8,035 bases of DNA, taken from Natrialbaceae archaeon Tc-Br11_E2g1 (lineage in GTDB: Archaea > Halobacteriota > Halobacteria > Halobacteriales > Natrialbaceae). The translations under genes were made by a program, and so were the position numbers. Location of the stretch: the NCBI GenBank assembly GCA_001564255.1, contig LKNC01000121.1, forward strand, positions 1-8,035, read 5' to 3'. Below the pieces are notes generated by a model that did no database searches, had not been told where the DNA came from, and was given only the letters and a program-made list of their open reading frames with translations. The stretch's first letter is position 1. Every line of letters begins with the position of its first letter. This document shows, one piece after another, positions 1-7,030 of the stretch.

Positions 1-176
1 CGGGGCGTGACGGAACCGACTTTATCGGTATCGAGGTGCCCAAGGAGTTCGTTGCCCAACTGCTCGACGCCGCAGTCGAGGTCGGACGTGTTACCGATGA
101 GAGTGCTATCGAGGGATACCGGTTGCGAGTGCTCCCCTCTCGGACTGCGTCGGAAGACGACGAAATACCGACCTAA
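1..176 (+). CDS. C-terminal fragment of an unrecognised protein (5' end outside window)
   Basis: Reading the third frame from base 3 gives 57 uninterrupted residues ending at a TAA at 174-176. The peptide starts GRDGTDFIGIEVPKEF and ends in an acidic tail, EDDEIPT, which fits a haloarchaeal protein C-terminus. The other two forward frames are worse: one has an early TGA at 8-10, and the other gives a Ser/Arg/Pro-rich peptide typical of an out-of-frame reading. The fragment has alternating hydrophobic segments (FIGIEV, FVAQLLDAAVEVG) suggesting a small alpha/beta fold, but no Cys, His or other diagnostic motif. I do not recognise the family and assign no function. It converges on the AOR-family gene, with 29 bases between the two stop codons and no convincing terminator between them. 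Confidence 0.6.
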   Translation, partial: GRDGTDFIGIEVPKEFVAQLLDAAVEVGRVTDESAIEGYRLRVLPSRTASEDDEIPT

Positions 177-205
177 GAGCGTTCTCCCTGCTTACCGGAG
201 ACCCA

Positions 206-2053
206 TCAAACAGGGGCGAACGACTCCATTTCCAGCCGCTCTAGGGTCTCGGTAGTTGGGACACCATCCGACGTCCAGCCGCGTTGCTCGTAGTAGTCAT
301 CGAGCATCGTCTCGAAGTCGTCTTCGCTGATCGCCTTACCGTCCGCGGGACCGCCCTGTTTTAGCGGTCGGGTGAACCGGTCGGGGAGTGCATCCTCGTC
401 CCGCCCGAACCCCTCGCGAACGTTGAACAGCCGCGTGGCGTTCCAGGCACGCTCGCCGACGGCGTGTAAGTCCTCGATAGTCACATCGTACGCGAGTTCG
501 TTGAGCCATTCGCAAACGCGCTCGTAGTTGTACGCGGTGAACGAACACGAGACCATGCTGTAGGTCAGTGCGTTCTCGTCCTGTTCGTCGATAACGACTG
601 AAGCGTGGCCTGCCGTATCGTACGGGTCCCGCTTCCCACCCAGTGCATCCGATTCGATCGGGAACGCTCGCTGGTGGCAGGCCCCCCTGTCCGCGGTGGC
701 GTAGGCGAGCGCCATGCTGAACGACGCCCGGGGTTCGTACGCGGGCAACTCGAGTCCCTTGATTTGTACGGCGGCTTCCCGTGCGTCGGGGTGGCCATCA
801 CAGAGCAGTTCCGCCGCGCGGGCGGTTCCCTCCGCGAGTTCGTCACCGATGCCCTCACGGTGGGCGATGTCACGGATGATCTCGGCGGCGGTCGCGGCGT
901 CACCCCAGCGCAGGTCCGAATCGACGAGTCCGGCCTCGGTGACTTCCATCAGCCACGAGATGACGTTTCCGAGCGAGATCGTATCCATCCCGAACTCGTC
1001 GGCGAGGTTCGCGAGTTCGGTTACTTCGGTGACGTTCGTGATGTCGGTGTTCGCACCCATCATCCCGATCGTCTCGTACTCCGGCCCCCAGTCGACACTG
1101 GCGTCGGGAAAGTCGCCCTCGACATCGGCGTCGGTCTCTTCGAAATCGACGACGTGGCCGCAGGCGACGGGACAGCCGAAACAGGAGTCGGTGCCAACGT
1201 GCCCCTCGGAGAAGGCGTCGATGTTCAGGTCGTCGACGTTCTCGATGGTGCCACGCGACCAGTTGTGGGAAGGCAGTGCGCCGACCTCCTGAGTCCAGTC
1301 GACGATTAGCTGTGTGCCGCCGTTTCGCGCCCACGAGACCTCGTCGTCGGTCCCGAGCCGCTGGGTGTGTTTGACCTTCAGCTGCTGAATGTCGGGTGCC
1401 TTCGGCGGCGAGTTCCCCGTTGTGACGACTGCCTTCAGGTTTTTCGAACCCATGACCGCACCGACACCGCCACGTCCAGCGTGGTGGGTTCCCTCGTCGC
1501 TCGAGATCGTTGCGAACTTCACCTGGTTTTCGCCTGCAGGGCCGATACAGGCAGTTTTCGTCCGCTTTCCCTCGAACTGCCGTGCCGTCTCCTTTGTATT
1601 GAGTCCCCACAGATCGGTGGCGTCCTCGAGTCGCAGTTCGCCGTCGTCAATCCGCAGCATGACCGGGTCCTCCGCACGCCCTTCGACCGCAATCGCGAGT
1701 ACGTTCGAGAGCGCGTACCTGACCATCGTCGGAAAATGGCCGCCGGAATAGGAGTCGACGAACGTACCGGTCAATGGTGACTTCGTAACCACACCGTATC
1801 GTGACGTTCCCGGTGCGAACCCGGTGAGTGGGCCAAACAGGAAGTACAGCTTGTTCTCCGGGGAGAGAGGATCGACGCCGGCCTCGAGTTCATCGAAGAG
1901 CAGTGCCGCCCCGAGTCCTTTCCCGGCGATGAACCGATCACGATACTCCTGTGGGACGGTTTCGGAGGAGATCTCTTTATCGGTCAGGTTCACCCTGATA
2001 AGTGTATCCAGCTGTGTGACCGCTTCGGGGGTATCGACGGTTACTTGTGCCAT
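206..2053 (-). CDS. aor: Aldehyde ferredoxin oxidoreductase family protein (tungstopterin enzyme)
   Basis: This 615-residue protein has the usual length of the AOR family. These cytoplasmic enzymes oxidise aldehydes to carboxylates and pass the electrons to ferredoxin, using a tungsten bis-pterin centre and one 4Fe-4S cluster. Three cluster cysteines are visible in DSCFGCPVACGH (C291, C294, C298), and the fourth is probably C503 in MVSCSF; this C-x2-C-x3-C plus distant Cys layout is diagnostic. The family signature GRGGVGAVMGSKNLK lies at about 193-207, and DRGACHQRAF at about 455-464 supplies an active-site-type His (H460). The ATG at 2053 is chosen over an in-frame TTG at 2074 because a TATA box lies 24-35 nt before the ATG, and the TTG is only about 3 bases from it. 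It follows purC by 81 bases on the same strand but has its own promoter. The substrate cannot be read from sequence; AOR, FOR, GAPOR and WOR types share these motifs. Confidence 0.93.
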   Translation of the reverse strand: MAQVTVDTPEAVTQLDTLIRVNLTDKEISSETVPQEYRDRFIAGKGLGAALLFDELEAGVDPLSPENKLYFLFGPLTGFAPGTSRYGVVTKSPLTGTFVDSYSGGHFPTMVRYALSNVLAIAVEGRAEDPVMLRIDDGELRLEDATDLWGLNTKETARQFEGKRTKTACIGPAGENQVKFATISSDEGTHHAGRGGVGAVMGSKNLKAVVTTGNSPPKAPDIQQLKVKHTQRLGTDDEVSWARNGGTQLIVDWTQEVGALPSHNWSRGTIENVDDLNIDAFSEGHVGTDSCFGCPVACGHVVDFEETDADVEGDFPDASVDWGPEYETIGMMGANTDITNVTEVTELANLADEFGMDTISLGNVISWLMEVTEAGLVDSDLRWGDAATAAEIIRDIAHREGIGDELAEGTARAAELLCDGHPDAREAAVQIKGLELPAYEPRASFSMALAYATADRGACHQRAFPIESDALGGKRDPYDTAGHASVVIDEQDENALTYSMVSCSFTAYNYERVCEWLNELAYDVTIEDLHAVGERAWNATRLFNVREGFGRDEDALPDRFTRPLKQGGPADGKAISEDDFETMLDDYYEQRGWTSDGVPTTETLERLEMESFAPV

Positions 2054-2058
2054 TATCA

Positions 2059-2072
2059 GACACAGGGGTGTC
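2059..2072 (-). promoter_or_regulatory. Inverted repeat between TATA box and ATG of the AOR gene (candidate operator)
   Basis: GACAC-AGGG-GTGTC is a perfect 5-bp dyad with a 4-base centre. It overlaps a second perfect dyad, GGGT-GTCA-ACCC, at 2066-2077. Both lie between the TATA box and the predicted transcription start near 2056, so they are more likely a DNA site than an RNA hairpin. A protein bound there would block transcription initiation. The regulator is unknown, and short dyads occur by chance in GC-rich DNA. Confidence 0.35.
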
Positions 2073-2076
2073 AACC

Positions 2077-2088
2077 CATATATATGTA
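2077..2088 (-). promoter_or_regulatory. TATA box of the AOR-family gene (leaderless promoter)
   Basis: On the minus strand the sequence reads TACATATATATG, an alternating AT run that stands out in GC-rich DNA. Its centre is about 29 nt upstream of the ATG at 2053. With the usual archaeal TATA-to-start distance of about 25 nt, transcription would begin within a few bases of the ATG, so the mRNA should be leaderless or nearly so. There is no Shine-Dalgarno sequence before the ATG, which is consistent with this. Confidence 0.7.
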
Positions 2089-2134
2089 CGCGTCCCTGAC
2101 CGTCCTCCCCAACGGATGGTTGGTCTCACACCCG

Positions 2135-3154
2135 TTACAGCCCGCGGACGGACCCGACCGCCTTCGAGAGCGGCGGCGCGTCGAAGATCTCCATCCCGGT
2201 GTAGGCGTCGGTGCCGGCACAGTACAGATCGCGGGCGGTCGCTACGACCTCCGCTTCGAGTGGCTCGGGCTCTACGTCACACAGGGACTTCCAGTCGGCG
2301 ACGTCGCGCTCTTTGGCCCGGGCTTTCGCGTCGTCGACGGCCTCGACCCACTCGGGCTGGCTGCGTTTGTGGTACTGGCGTAACACTTCCTTCGAGAGTT
2401 GGGTGCCCTCGTAGCTAAAGCGGTTCTCGTCGAAGGTGCCGACGACGTCGGCGACGCGGATCTCGCCGTCGTAGTACAGACACTCGATCTTGCCGTCCTC
2501 GTGGACGAGGTCGGCCGATTCGGCCCGTTCGGTGACCACACGGTTTACCTCGAGTGCGAGCGCTTCGAGCGCTTCGATCTCCGCGACGCCGGCGATGTAG
2601 TCGGCTTCCTCACGGTCGAGATAGCGGTCGCCCTCCTCGTATTTCGTCGAGAACTCGACGATCGGCTCTTCTAGGTCGACGGCCCCCTCGGGCCACTCCG
2701 CGAGGTCGATGCCGTGATCGGCGGGATCGGTTCGCCGACGGAGACTCGAGCCGACGGGGACGCGGTTGCGAAAGACGATCTCGAGGGGAACGAGGTAGTT
2801 CCCGCCGGCCTCGGCGTGGTAGGCCTCGTACTCGTAGTCACGGCCCTCGTGGGGCAACTCGGGAACCTGCGTTAAGTCGATGGCCATCTCCCAGGGCGGG
2901 CTCGCGGCGTCCTCCAGAGCGACGACGTCGTCGCCGTCGACGACCCCGCGGTAGTGGGTTGCGATTCCGGCGTCCTCGAGCAGTTCGAAGTTGAACGCGC
3001 CCATCGTACAGAGGCTCGCACCTTTCTCGGGGATCGGATCGGGCATCCGCCCCCAGTCGAACACCGAGTAGGCGTCGGTGAAGACGAACGAGCCCCGGCC
3101 CAGCGAGTCGGCGGTCGCCTCCTGCTCGATCCGGAACTCCTTGACGCTCGTCAT
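2135..3154 (-). CDS. purC: Phosphoribosylaminoimidazole-succinocarboxamide synthase (SAICAR synthetase)
   Basis: This 339-residue protein catalyses ATP-dependent ligation of aspartate to CAIR to give SAICAR, a step of de novo IMP synthesis in the cytoplasm. The N-terminal half carries the family's nucleotide-binding layout: [11 protein letters not shown] followed by IPEKGASL and [16 protein letters not shown] (the 'iPgKG' and 'THf' elements). The strongest signature is [19 protein letters not shown] at residues 123-141, equivalent to the canonical PLE-VVRN-AGS-KR motif. [27 protein letters not shown] further on replaces the bacterial DfKlEfG...DEISPD region, which is the divergent archaeal form of the enzyme. 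The length is greater than the bacterial enzyme (about 240 residues) and typical of haloarchaeal copies. The ATG at 3154 is preferred to an in-frame GTG at 3163, which falls inside the Shine-Dalgarno sequence. It is divergent from mutS; the AOR gene lies 81 bases downstream. Confidence 0.93.
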   Translation of the reverse strand: MTSVKEFRIEQEATADSLGRGSFVFTDAYSVFDWGRMPDPIPEKGASLCTMGAFNFELLEDAGIATHYRGVVDGDDVVALEDAASPPWEMAIDLTQVPELPHEGRDYEYEAYHAEAGGNYLVPLEIVFRNRVPVGSSLRRRTDPADHGIDLAEWPEGAVDLEEPIVEFSTKYEEGDRYLDREEADYIAGVAEIEALEALALEVNRVVTERAESADLVHEDGKIECLYYDGEIRVADVVGTFDENRFSYEGTQLSKEVLRQYHKRSQPEWVEAVDDAKARAKERDVADWKSLCDVEPEPLEAEVVATARDLYCAGTDAYTGMEIFDAPPLSKAVGSVRGL

Positions 3155-3160
3155 AGCTGA

Positions 3161-3166
3161 CACCTC
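3161..3166 (-). promoter_or_regulatory. Shine-Dalgarno sequence of purC
   Basis: GAGGTG on the minus strand ends six bases before the ATG at 3154. It matches the anti-Shine-Dalgarno end of archaeal 16S rRNA. It decides the start codon: the upstream in-frame GTG (3163-3161) is part of this site. purC is therefore likely to have a leadered transcript, unlike the AOR gene. Confidence 0.6.
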
Positions 3167-3257
3167 GAGTCGGCACGGCCGCCATAGTCCATACTCGAGT
3201 TCCCGGCGCGGTGGCCCAAGAAGGTTTCAGTTTGGAATACAGGCTCGAACCCGCAGG

Positions 3258-3263
3258 ACTTTA
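3258..3263 (+). promoter_or_regulatory. Possible TATA box of mutS
   Basis: ACTTTA lies about 26-31 nt upstream of the mutS ATG, the spacing expected for a leaderless haloarchaeal transcript. No Shine-Dalgarno sequence precedes the ATG. The box is short and weak, so this is a position-based guess. The rest of the 134-base purC/mutS divergent region shows no clear purC promoter; two CTCGAG palindromes (near 3163 and 3194) are probably incidental. Confidence 0.35.
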
Positions 3264-3288
3264 GCGACGGCGAAACTGTGAGTCGACT

Positions 3289-5913
3289 ATGACCGAGGCG
3301 ACGGGTATCGTCGGGGAGTTCCTCTCGTTGAAAGCGGAGACCGACGCCGACGTGCTGGCGATGCAGTGTGGTGACTTCTACGAGTTTTTCGCCGAGGACG
3401 CAGAACTCGTCGGCGAGGAACTGGACCTGAAGATCTCCCAGAAGTCCTCGCATGGTTCCTCGTATCCGATGGCCGGCGTGCCCGTAGACGATCTGACCCC
3501 CTACCTCAAGGCACTGGTCGAACGCGGCTACCGGGTGGCAGTCGCCGACCAGTACGAGACCGAGAGCGGCCACGCCCGCGAGATCGTCCGGGTGGTCTCC
3601 CCTGGCACCTTACTGGAGACGACGGAGGCCGACGCCCAGTACCTCGCTGCCGTCGTCGAGGGCGGGGACGGGTACGGCCTGGCCTTTGCCGACGTGACCA
3701 CCGGACGATTCCTCGTCGCCGACGCGGCCGACCTGGAGGGGGCGCTGACGGAACTGTACCGCGTTTCGCCCGTCGAGATCCTGCCGGGACCGGACGCGAG
3801 AACCGACGACGACCTGCTCTCACAGGTCCGCGAGAACGTCGACGCGACCCTTACCCTCGAAGACACCGAGTCGTTCGCCCCGAAACGGGCCGCCCACGCC
3901 GTCGACGACCAGTTCGGCGAGGGGACGACCGACCGGCTGTCGGTCCGTGACCCCGCGATCACCGCCGCGGGGGCCGTCCTCGCGTACGTCGAGCAGACCG
4001 GCACCGGCGTCCTCGCCTCGATGACCCGCATCGGGGCCCATCACGGCGACGACCACGTCACCATCGACGCGACCACCCAGCGCAACTTAGAGCTCACCGA
4101 GACCATGCACGGGGACGGCGAGGGATCGCTGTTCGGGACGATAGATCACACCGAGACCAGCGCCGGGGGCCGGCTTCTCACAGAGTGGATCTCACGGCCC
4201 CGTCGCTCACTCGAGGTCCTCGAGGACCGCCAGGCGAGTGTCGGGGCGCTCGCGGGGGCGGCCCTCGCGAGAGACGAGATCCGGGACGTCCTCGGGGACG
4301 CGTACGACTTAGAACGGCTCGCCTCGAAGGCGACCCACGGCAGTGCCGACGCCAGGGACCTGCTGGCGGTGAGAGATACCCTCGCGGTCGTCCCACGGCT
4401 TGCCGAGATCGTCGAGGGGAACTCGGAACTCGCCGATTCACCGTTGGCCGACATCGTCTCCCGGCCCGATCGGGCGGCCGCCGCCGACGTACGGGAGACG
4501 CTCGCGGAAGCCATCGCCGAGGAGCCCCCGTCGACGGTCACCCAGGGCGGCCTGCTCAAACGGGGCTACCACGAGGAGTTAGACGAGGTGATCGACCGCC
4601 ACGAGGCCGTCGAGGAGTGGCTCGAGACCTTGGCAGACCGGGAGAAAGGCGAGTACGGGCTGAGCCACGTCACGGTCGACCGGAACAAGACCGACGGTTA
4701 CTACATCCAGGTCGGCAAGTCGGCCGCCGACGGCGTCCCCGACCACTACGAGGAGGTAAAGACGCTGAAAAACTCCAGACGGTTCACGACTGACGAACTC
4801 GAGGAAAAAGAACGCGAGATCCTTCGGCTCGAGGAACAACGTGGCGACCTCGAGTACGAGCTGTTCGCCGAGTTACGCGAGTCGGTCGCCGACCACGCAC
4901 GGCTCCTCCAGGACGTCGGGCGGACGCTCGCGACCGTCGACGTCCTCGCGAGCCTGGCGGCCCACGCGGCGGAAAACCGGTGGACTCGCCCCGAGTTGCA
5001 TCGTGGTGACGGCCTCGAGGTCGACCAGGGACGCCATCCGGTGGTCGAACGGACCACGGAGTTCGTGCCAAACGGCGTCGAAATGGACGGTGACCGCCGG
5101 TTCCTCGTGGTGACGGGGCCGAACATGTCGGGGAAATCGACGTACATGCGTCAGGTGGCTCTGATCGTCTTGCTCGCCCAGATCGGGAGTTTCGTGCCGG
5201 CTCGAGGGGCCCGGGTCGGGCTGGTCGACGGCATCTTCACCCGTGTGGGGGCACTCGACGAACTCGCCCAGGGGCGGTCGACGTTCATGGTCGAGATGAA
5301 CGAGCTCTCGAATATCCTCCACTCGGCGACCGAAGAGTCACTCGTCATCCTGGACGAGGTCGGCCGGGGCACCGCCACCTACGACGGCATCTCGATCGCG
5401 TGGGCGGCCACGGAGTACTTACACAACGAGGTCCGGGCGAAGACCCTCTTTGCGACTCACTACCACGAGCTGACGGATCTCGCCGATCGGCTCCCGGGCG
5501 TCGAGAACGTCCACGTCTCCGCGGAGGAACGGGACGGGGACGTGACCTTCCTGCGGACCGTCAGGGAGGGTCCGACGGATCGATCGTACGGGATCTACGT
5601 CGCGGACCTCGCCGGCGTCCCCGAGCCGGTCGTCGACCGCTCCCGGGACGTCCTCCGGAAACTCCGGGAGGACAAGGCGATCGACGTCAGAGGTAGCGAG
5701 GGCGATGGGAACTCCGGGGGCCAGCAGGTCGTCTTCGACCTCGGCTCCGGCCAGTTCCGGGGGAGTGCAAGCGCCGACGGCGGCGACGAGGCGCCACTCG
5801 ATCCGGCCACCGAATCGGTCCTCGAGGGACTGAAAGGGACCGACGTCACCGACGTCTCGCCGGTCGAGTTGATGAGGCGGGTCCAGGAGTGGCAAGACCG
5901 CTTGGAGGAGTAG
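3289..5913 (+). CDS. mutS: DNA mismatch repair ATPase MutS
   Basis: At 874 residues this is a full-length MutS1-type protein, which binds base mismatches and small loops as a dimeric clamp and signals through ATP. Domain I carries the mismatch-reading motif GDFYE (residues 28-32), including the Phe-x-Glu that stacks on the mispair; the preceding residues are MQC where bacterial proteins usually have FRM. The connector follows, then the lever/clamp region (about 250-560, with the charged helix ELEEKEREILRLEEQ). The C-terminal ATPase has Walker A GPNMSGKST at 610-618, Walker B LVILDEVGRGT at 685-695 and the His loop THYHEL at 723-728, all intact. The last 80 or so residues hold a Gly/Ser/Asp-rich linker and a short helical end, as in other MutS dimerisation tails. 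No mutL is adjacent in the window. Haloarchaea often carry more than one MutS; which paralogue this is cannot be decided here. Confidence 0.97.
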   Translation: MTEATGIVGEFLSLKAETDADVLAMQCGDFYEFFAEDAELVGEELDLKISQKSSHGSSYPMAGVPVDDLTPYLKALVERGYRVAVADQYETESGHAREIVRVVSPGTLLETTEADAQYLAAVVEGGDGYGLAFADVTTGRFLVADAADLEGALTELYRVSPVEILPGPDARTDDDLLSQVRENVDATLTLEDTESFAPKRAAHAVDDQFGEGTTDRLSVRDPAITAAGAVLAYVEQTGTGVLASMTRIGAHHGDDHVTIDATTQRNLELTETMHGDGEGSLFGTIDHTETSAGGRLLTEWISRPRRSLEVLEDRQASVGALAGAALARDEIRDVLGDAYDLERLASKATHGSADARDLLAVRDTLAVVPRLAEIVEGNSELADSPLADIVSRPDRAAAADVRETLAEAIAEEPPSTVTQGGLLKRGYHEELDEVIDRHEAVEEWLETLADREKGEYGLSHVTVDRNKTDGYYIQVGKSAADGVPDHYEEVKTLKNSRRFTTDELEEKEREILRLEEQRGDLEYELFAELRESVADHARLLQDVGRTLATVDVLASLAAHAAENRWTRPELHRGDGLEVDQGRHPVVERTTEFVPNGVEMDGDRRFLVVTGPNMSGKSTYMRQVALIVLLAQIGSFVPARGARVGLVDGIFTRVGALDELAQGRSTFMVEMNELSNILHSATEESLVILDEVGRGTATYDGISIAWAATEYLHNEVRAKTLFATHYHELTDLADRLPGVENVHVSAEERDGDVTFLRTVREGPTDRSYGIYVADLAGVPEPVVDRSRDVLRKLREDKAIDVRGSEGDGNSGGQQVVFDLGSGQFRGSASADGGDEAPLDPATESVLEGLKGTDVTDVSPVELMRRVQEWQDRLEE

Positions 5914-5932
5914 CCGTCAGTGACGGTCACCG
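5914..5932. repeat. Overlapping palindromes directly after the mutS stop codon
   Basis: Starting at the base after the TAG, three perfect dyads overlap: CCGTCA-G-TGACGG (5914-5926), GTGAC-G-GTCAC (5920-5930) and CGGT-C-ACCG (5924-5932). RNA could fold as a CCGTC/GACGG stem with a 3-base loop. There is no T-rich tract after it, so it does not look like a standard archaeal terminator. It could be an mRNA 3'-end hairpin or a protein site between mutS and the zinc-ribbon gene. Confidence 0.35.
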
Positions 5933-5943
5933 ACACGAGCAAA

Positions 5944-5955
5944 ATGATTGATCAT
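5944..5955. repeat. ATGAT-TG-ATCAT inverted repeat upstream of the zinc-ribbon gene
   Basis: This is a perfect 5-bp dyad with a 2-base centre, sitting in a locally AT-rich patch (AAAATGATTGATCATG). It lies 32-43 bases before the ATG of the small zinc-ribbon gene. It could be part of that gene's promoter or an operator; no canonical TATA box is seen at the leaderless distance. Confidence 0.25.
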
Positions 5956-5987
5956 GCCCGAGCGACAATCCCCCCACAGGCGAAACT

Positions 5988-6128
5988 ATGGGGGTACTCG
6001 ACGCCTTGCGGAGAGAACGGGGGAAGACGGACCTGTACGAGTGTCGAAACTGTGGCACGGCGGTCCCGGAGGACGTTGACGAATGTCCGGCCTGTCACTG
6101 TCAGGAGATCGCCCACTACGAACTCTGA
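5988..6128 (+). CDS. Small zinc-ribbon microprotein (CPxCG-related), 46 residues
   Basis: The 46-codon frame starts at ATG 5988 and ends at TGA 6126-6128. It begins MGVLDALRRERGKTDLYECR and ends EIAHYEL. Two cysteine pairs, C19-x2-C22 (CRNC followed by G) and C33-x2-C36 (CPAC), form a zinc-ribbon or rubredoxin-knuckle-like site. Haloarchaea encode many such tiny zinc-finger proteins, often ending in EIA-Y-L as here. Their general role is unclear; some affect swarming, biofilm or stress responses. The second knuckle reads CPACHC rather than the usual CPxCG, adding a fifth cysteine (C38). An in-frame stop at 5949-5951 and no other start in between fix the 5' end. It lies 74 bases after mutS on the same strand and could be co-transcribed. 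A 75-codon frame overlapping this stretch gives an Arg/Thr/Ser-rich, basic peptide and is not credible. Confidence 0.8.
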   Translation: MGVLDALRRERGKTDLYECRNCGTAVPEDVDECPACHCQEIAHYEL

Positions 6129-6158
6129 GGACGACCGAGCGTCATGATTTCGGGTGGG

Positions 6159-6734
6159 TCACACCAGCAACTGCACATCGGATTCGGCCATGTGCTGGAG
6201 GGCGGTGGCGGCCCCGACACCAGTAGTGACGCCGTCGTAAAAGTCGTCTTCGTCGTACTCCATCAACTCGACGGTCATCTGGCAGGCCTGCAGATCGACG
6301 CCGGTCTCGAGTGAGAGATCGATCAGTTCCTCGACGGTCGCGGTGCCGTTCGCGTCGATCTTCTTTTCCATCATCTTCGTCGCCATCGCGTCCATCCCCG
6401 GCAGGGCCGCTACGGCGTTTGGCATGGGCATACTCGGGTTGCCGACCGCCGAGAGTTTGAGCTCCCTCGACTTTTCCTCGTGGAGGATGTCCAGTCCCCA
6501 GAACGTGTGGAAGACGACGACGTCCCAGCCGAACGCGGCGGCCGTACTGCCGAGGATCAGGGGTGGGTAGGCCATATCGAGGGTGCCCTTGGTGGCGACG
6601 ATCGTCATCTTCTTCTCGCCGTCGTCCTCGAGGTCGGCGAGGGAGGCCTCGAGGTCCTCGACGCGCTCGCGAAGGGCCTGCAACTCCGCAGGGTCTGTCT
6701 CCCCGGCGGAGGCCGGGTGGTTGTCGGTGCTCAT
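6159..6734 (-). CDS. DsrE/DsrF/DrsH-like (DsrE2-type) sulfur carrier protein
   Basis: This 191-residue protein has two parts. Residues 14-38 form an acidic heptad-like helix (LQALRERVEDLEASLADLEDD), a probable coiled coil that may mediate oligomerisation. Residues 43-191 match the DsrE2 (DrsE_2) fold: MTIVATKGTLDMAYPPLILG, then GWDVVVFHTFWGLDIL, a Met/Pro-rich stretch (GNPSMPMPNAVAALPG) and the C-terminal LQACQMTVELM. C151 in that last motif is the only cysteine and is the predicted persulfide-carrying residue. Known DsrE2 proteins, for example those studied in Metallosphaera, exchange thiosulfate or sulfane sulfur with TusA. The ATG is one base after the tusA stop codon, so the two are surely co-transcribed and probably translationally coupled. 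The segment around 54-85 is hydrophobic, but I do not call a membrane helix. It ends 30 bases from the convergent zinc-ribbon gene. Confidence 0.9.
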   Translation of the reverse strand: MSTDNHPASAGETDPAELQALRERVEDLEASLADLEDDGEKKMTIVATKGTLDMAYPPLILGSTAAAFGWDVVVFHTFWGLDILHEEKSRELKLSAVGNPSMPMPNAVAALPGMDAMATKMMEKKIDANGTATVEELIDLSLETGVDLQACQMTVELMEYDEDDFYDGVTTGVGAATALQHMAESDVQLLV

Positions 6735-6735
6735 C

Positions 6736-6981
6736 TTATGCCGTCTTCTCGACGTAGTGGGTGTAGCGGTCCTCGCCCTCGACCTGTTCGAGGAGGGTCA
6801 CGCCGTCGGTCCCCTCTGCCCACCCCTGTACGTCACTGACACTGCCCGAATCGGTCGCCACGACCTCGAGGACCGCCCCCTCTTCGAGATCGTCGATCGC
6901 CTGTTTGGTCTTGACGATGGGCATTGGGCAGGACAGTCCTTTCACGTCGAGTGTCTCCGTAACGTCGTATTCCGAACTCAT
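6736..6981 (-). CDS. tusA: TusA family sulfurtransferase
   Basis: This 81-residue protein has the length and fold pattern of TusA/SirA/YedF proteins. The start TLDVKGLSCPMPIVKTKQAI contains the family signature CPMP with the sulfur-carrying Cys at C18, followed by the first long helix. The pattern LEEGAVLEVVATDSGSVSDVQGWAE is the usual strand-turn-helix, and the protein ends in a final beta strand (RYTHYVEK). TusA proteins carry sulfane sulfur as a persulfide and hand it to partners for tRNA thiolation, cofactor synthesis or sulfur oxidation. Here, immediately followed by a DsrE2-type gene and divergent to a rhodanese/MBL protein, a role in sulfane-sulfur handling is more likely than a tRNA-only role. 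No Shine-Dalgarno sequence precedes the ATG at 6981. A dyad ending 15 bases upstream probably controls it. Confidence 0.95.
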   Translation of the reverse strand: MSSEYDVTETLDVKGLSCPMPIVKTKQAIDDLEEGAVLEVVATDSGSVSDVQGWAEGTDGVTLLEQVEGEDRYTHYVEKTA

Positions 6982-6996
6982 GATTTGTGGTGCTCT

Positions 6997-7019
6997 GTAT
7001 TGGAGCTAACACACAATAC
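6997..7019 (-). promoter_or_regulatory. Operator copy A: GTATTG-N11-CAATAC before tusA
   Basis: This is a perfect 6-bp dyad with an 11-base spacer: GTATTG at 6997-7002 and CAATAC at 7014-7019. Read on the tusA strand it begins GTATTGTGT and ends AATAC. The same layout recurs at 7151-7173 before the divergent gene. If the TATA box is the CTTTTAG at 7037-7031, transcription starts near 7007, inside the dyad, which would suit a repressor. The regulator is not in the window. Confidence 0.55.
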
Positions 7020-7030
7020 CGACTGAGAGG

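Noticed and set aside
183..201. TCTCC-N9-GGAGA as a terminator between the convergent left-edge gene and the AOR gene
   Set aside because: Only a 5-bp stem with a 9-base loop and no T tract on either strand; it is not distinguishable from chance.
605..1309. Long open frame on the + strand inside the AOR gene (234 codons)
   Set aside because: It is antisense to a gene with clear family motifs, and such shadow frames are common in GC-rich DNA. The peptide shows no recognisable domain.
2054..2074. TTG start for the AOR-family gene, adding seven residues
   Set aside because: The TTG lies about 3 bases downstream of the TATA box, upstream of the predicted transcription start near 2056. The added residues (MTPLCLI) are not family-like.
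3155..3163. GTG start for purC, adding three residues
   Set aside because: The GTG is part of the GAGGTG Shine-Dalgarno sequence that serves the ATG at 3154.
3528..4031. Long antisense frames inside mutS, such as this 167-codon one
   Set aside because: Ser/Arg/Thr-rich, basic composition unlike haloarchaeal proteins, and fully explained by codon bias of mutS.
5920..6147. 75-codon + strand frame covering the zinc-ribbon gene
   Set aside because: It reads as a basic Arg/Thr/Ser-rich peptide, while the overlapping frame encodes a convincing zinc ribbon with two Cys pairs.
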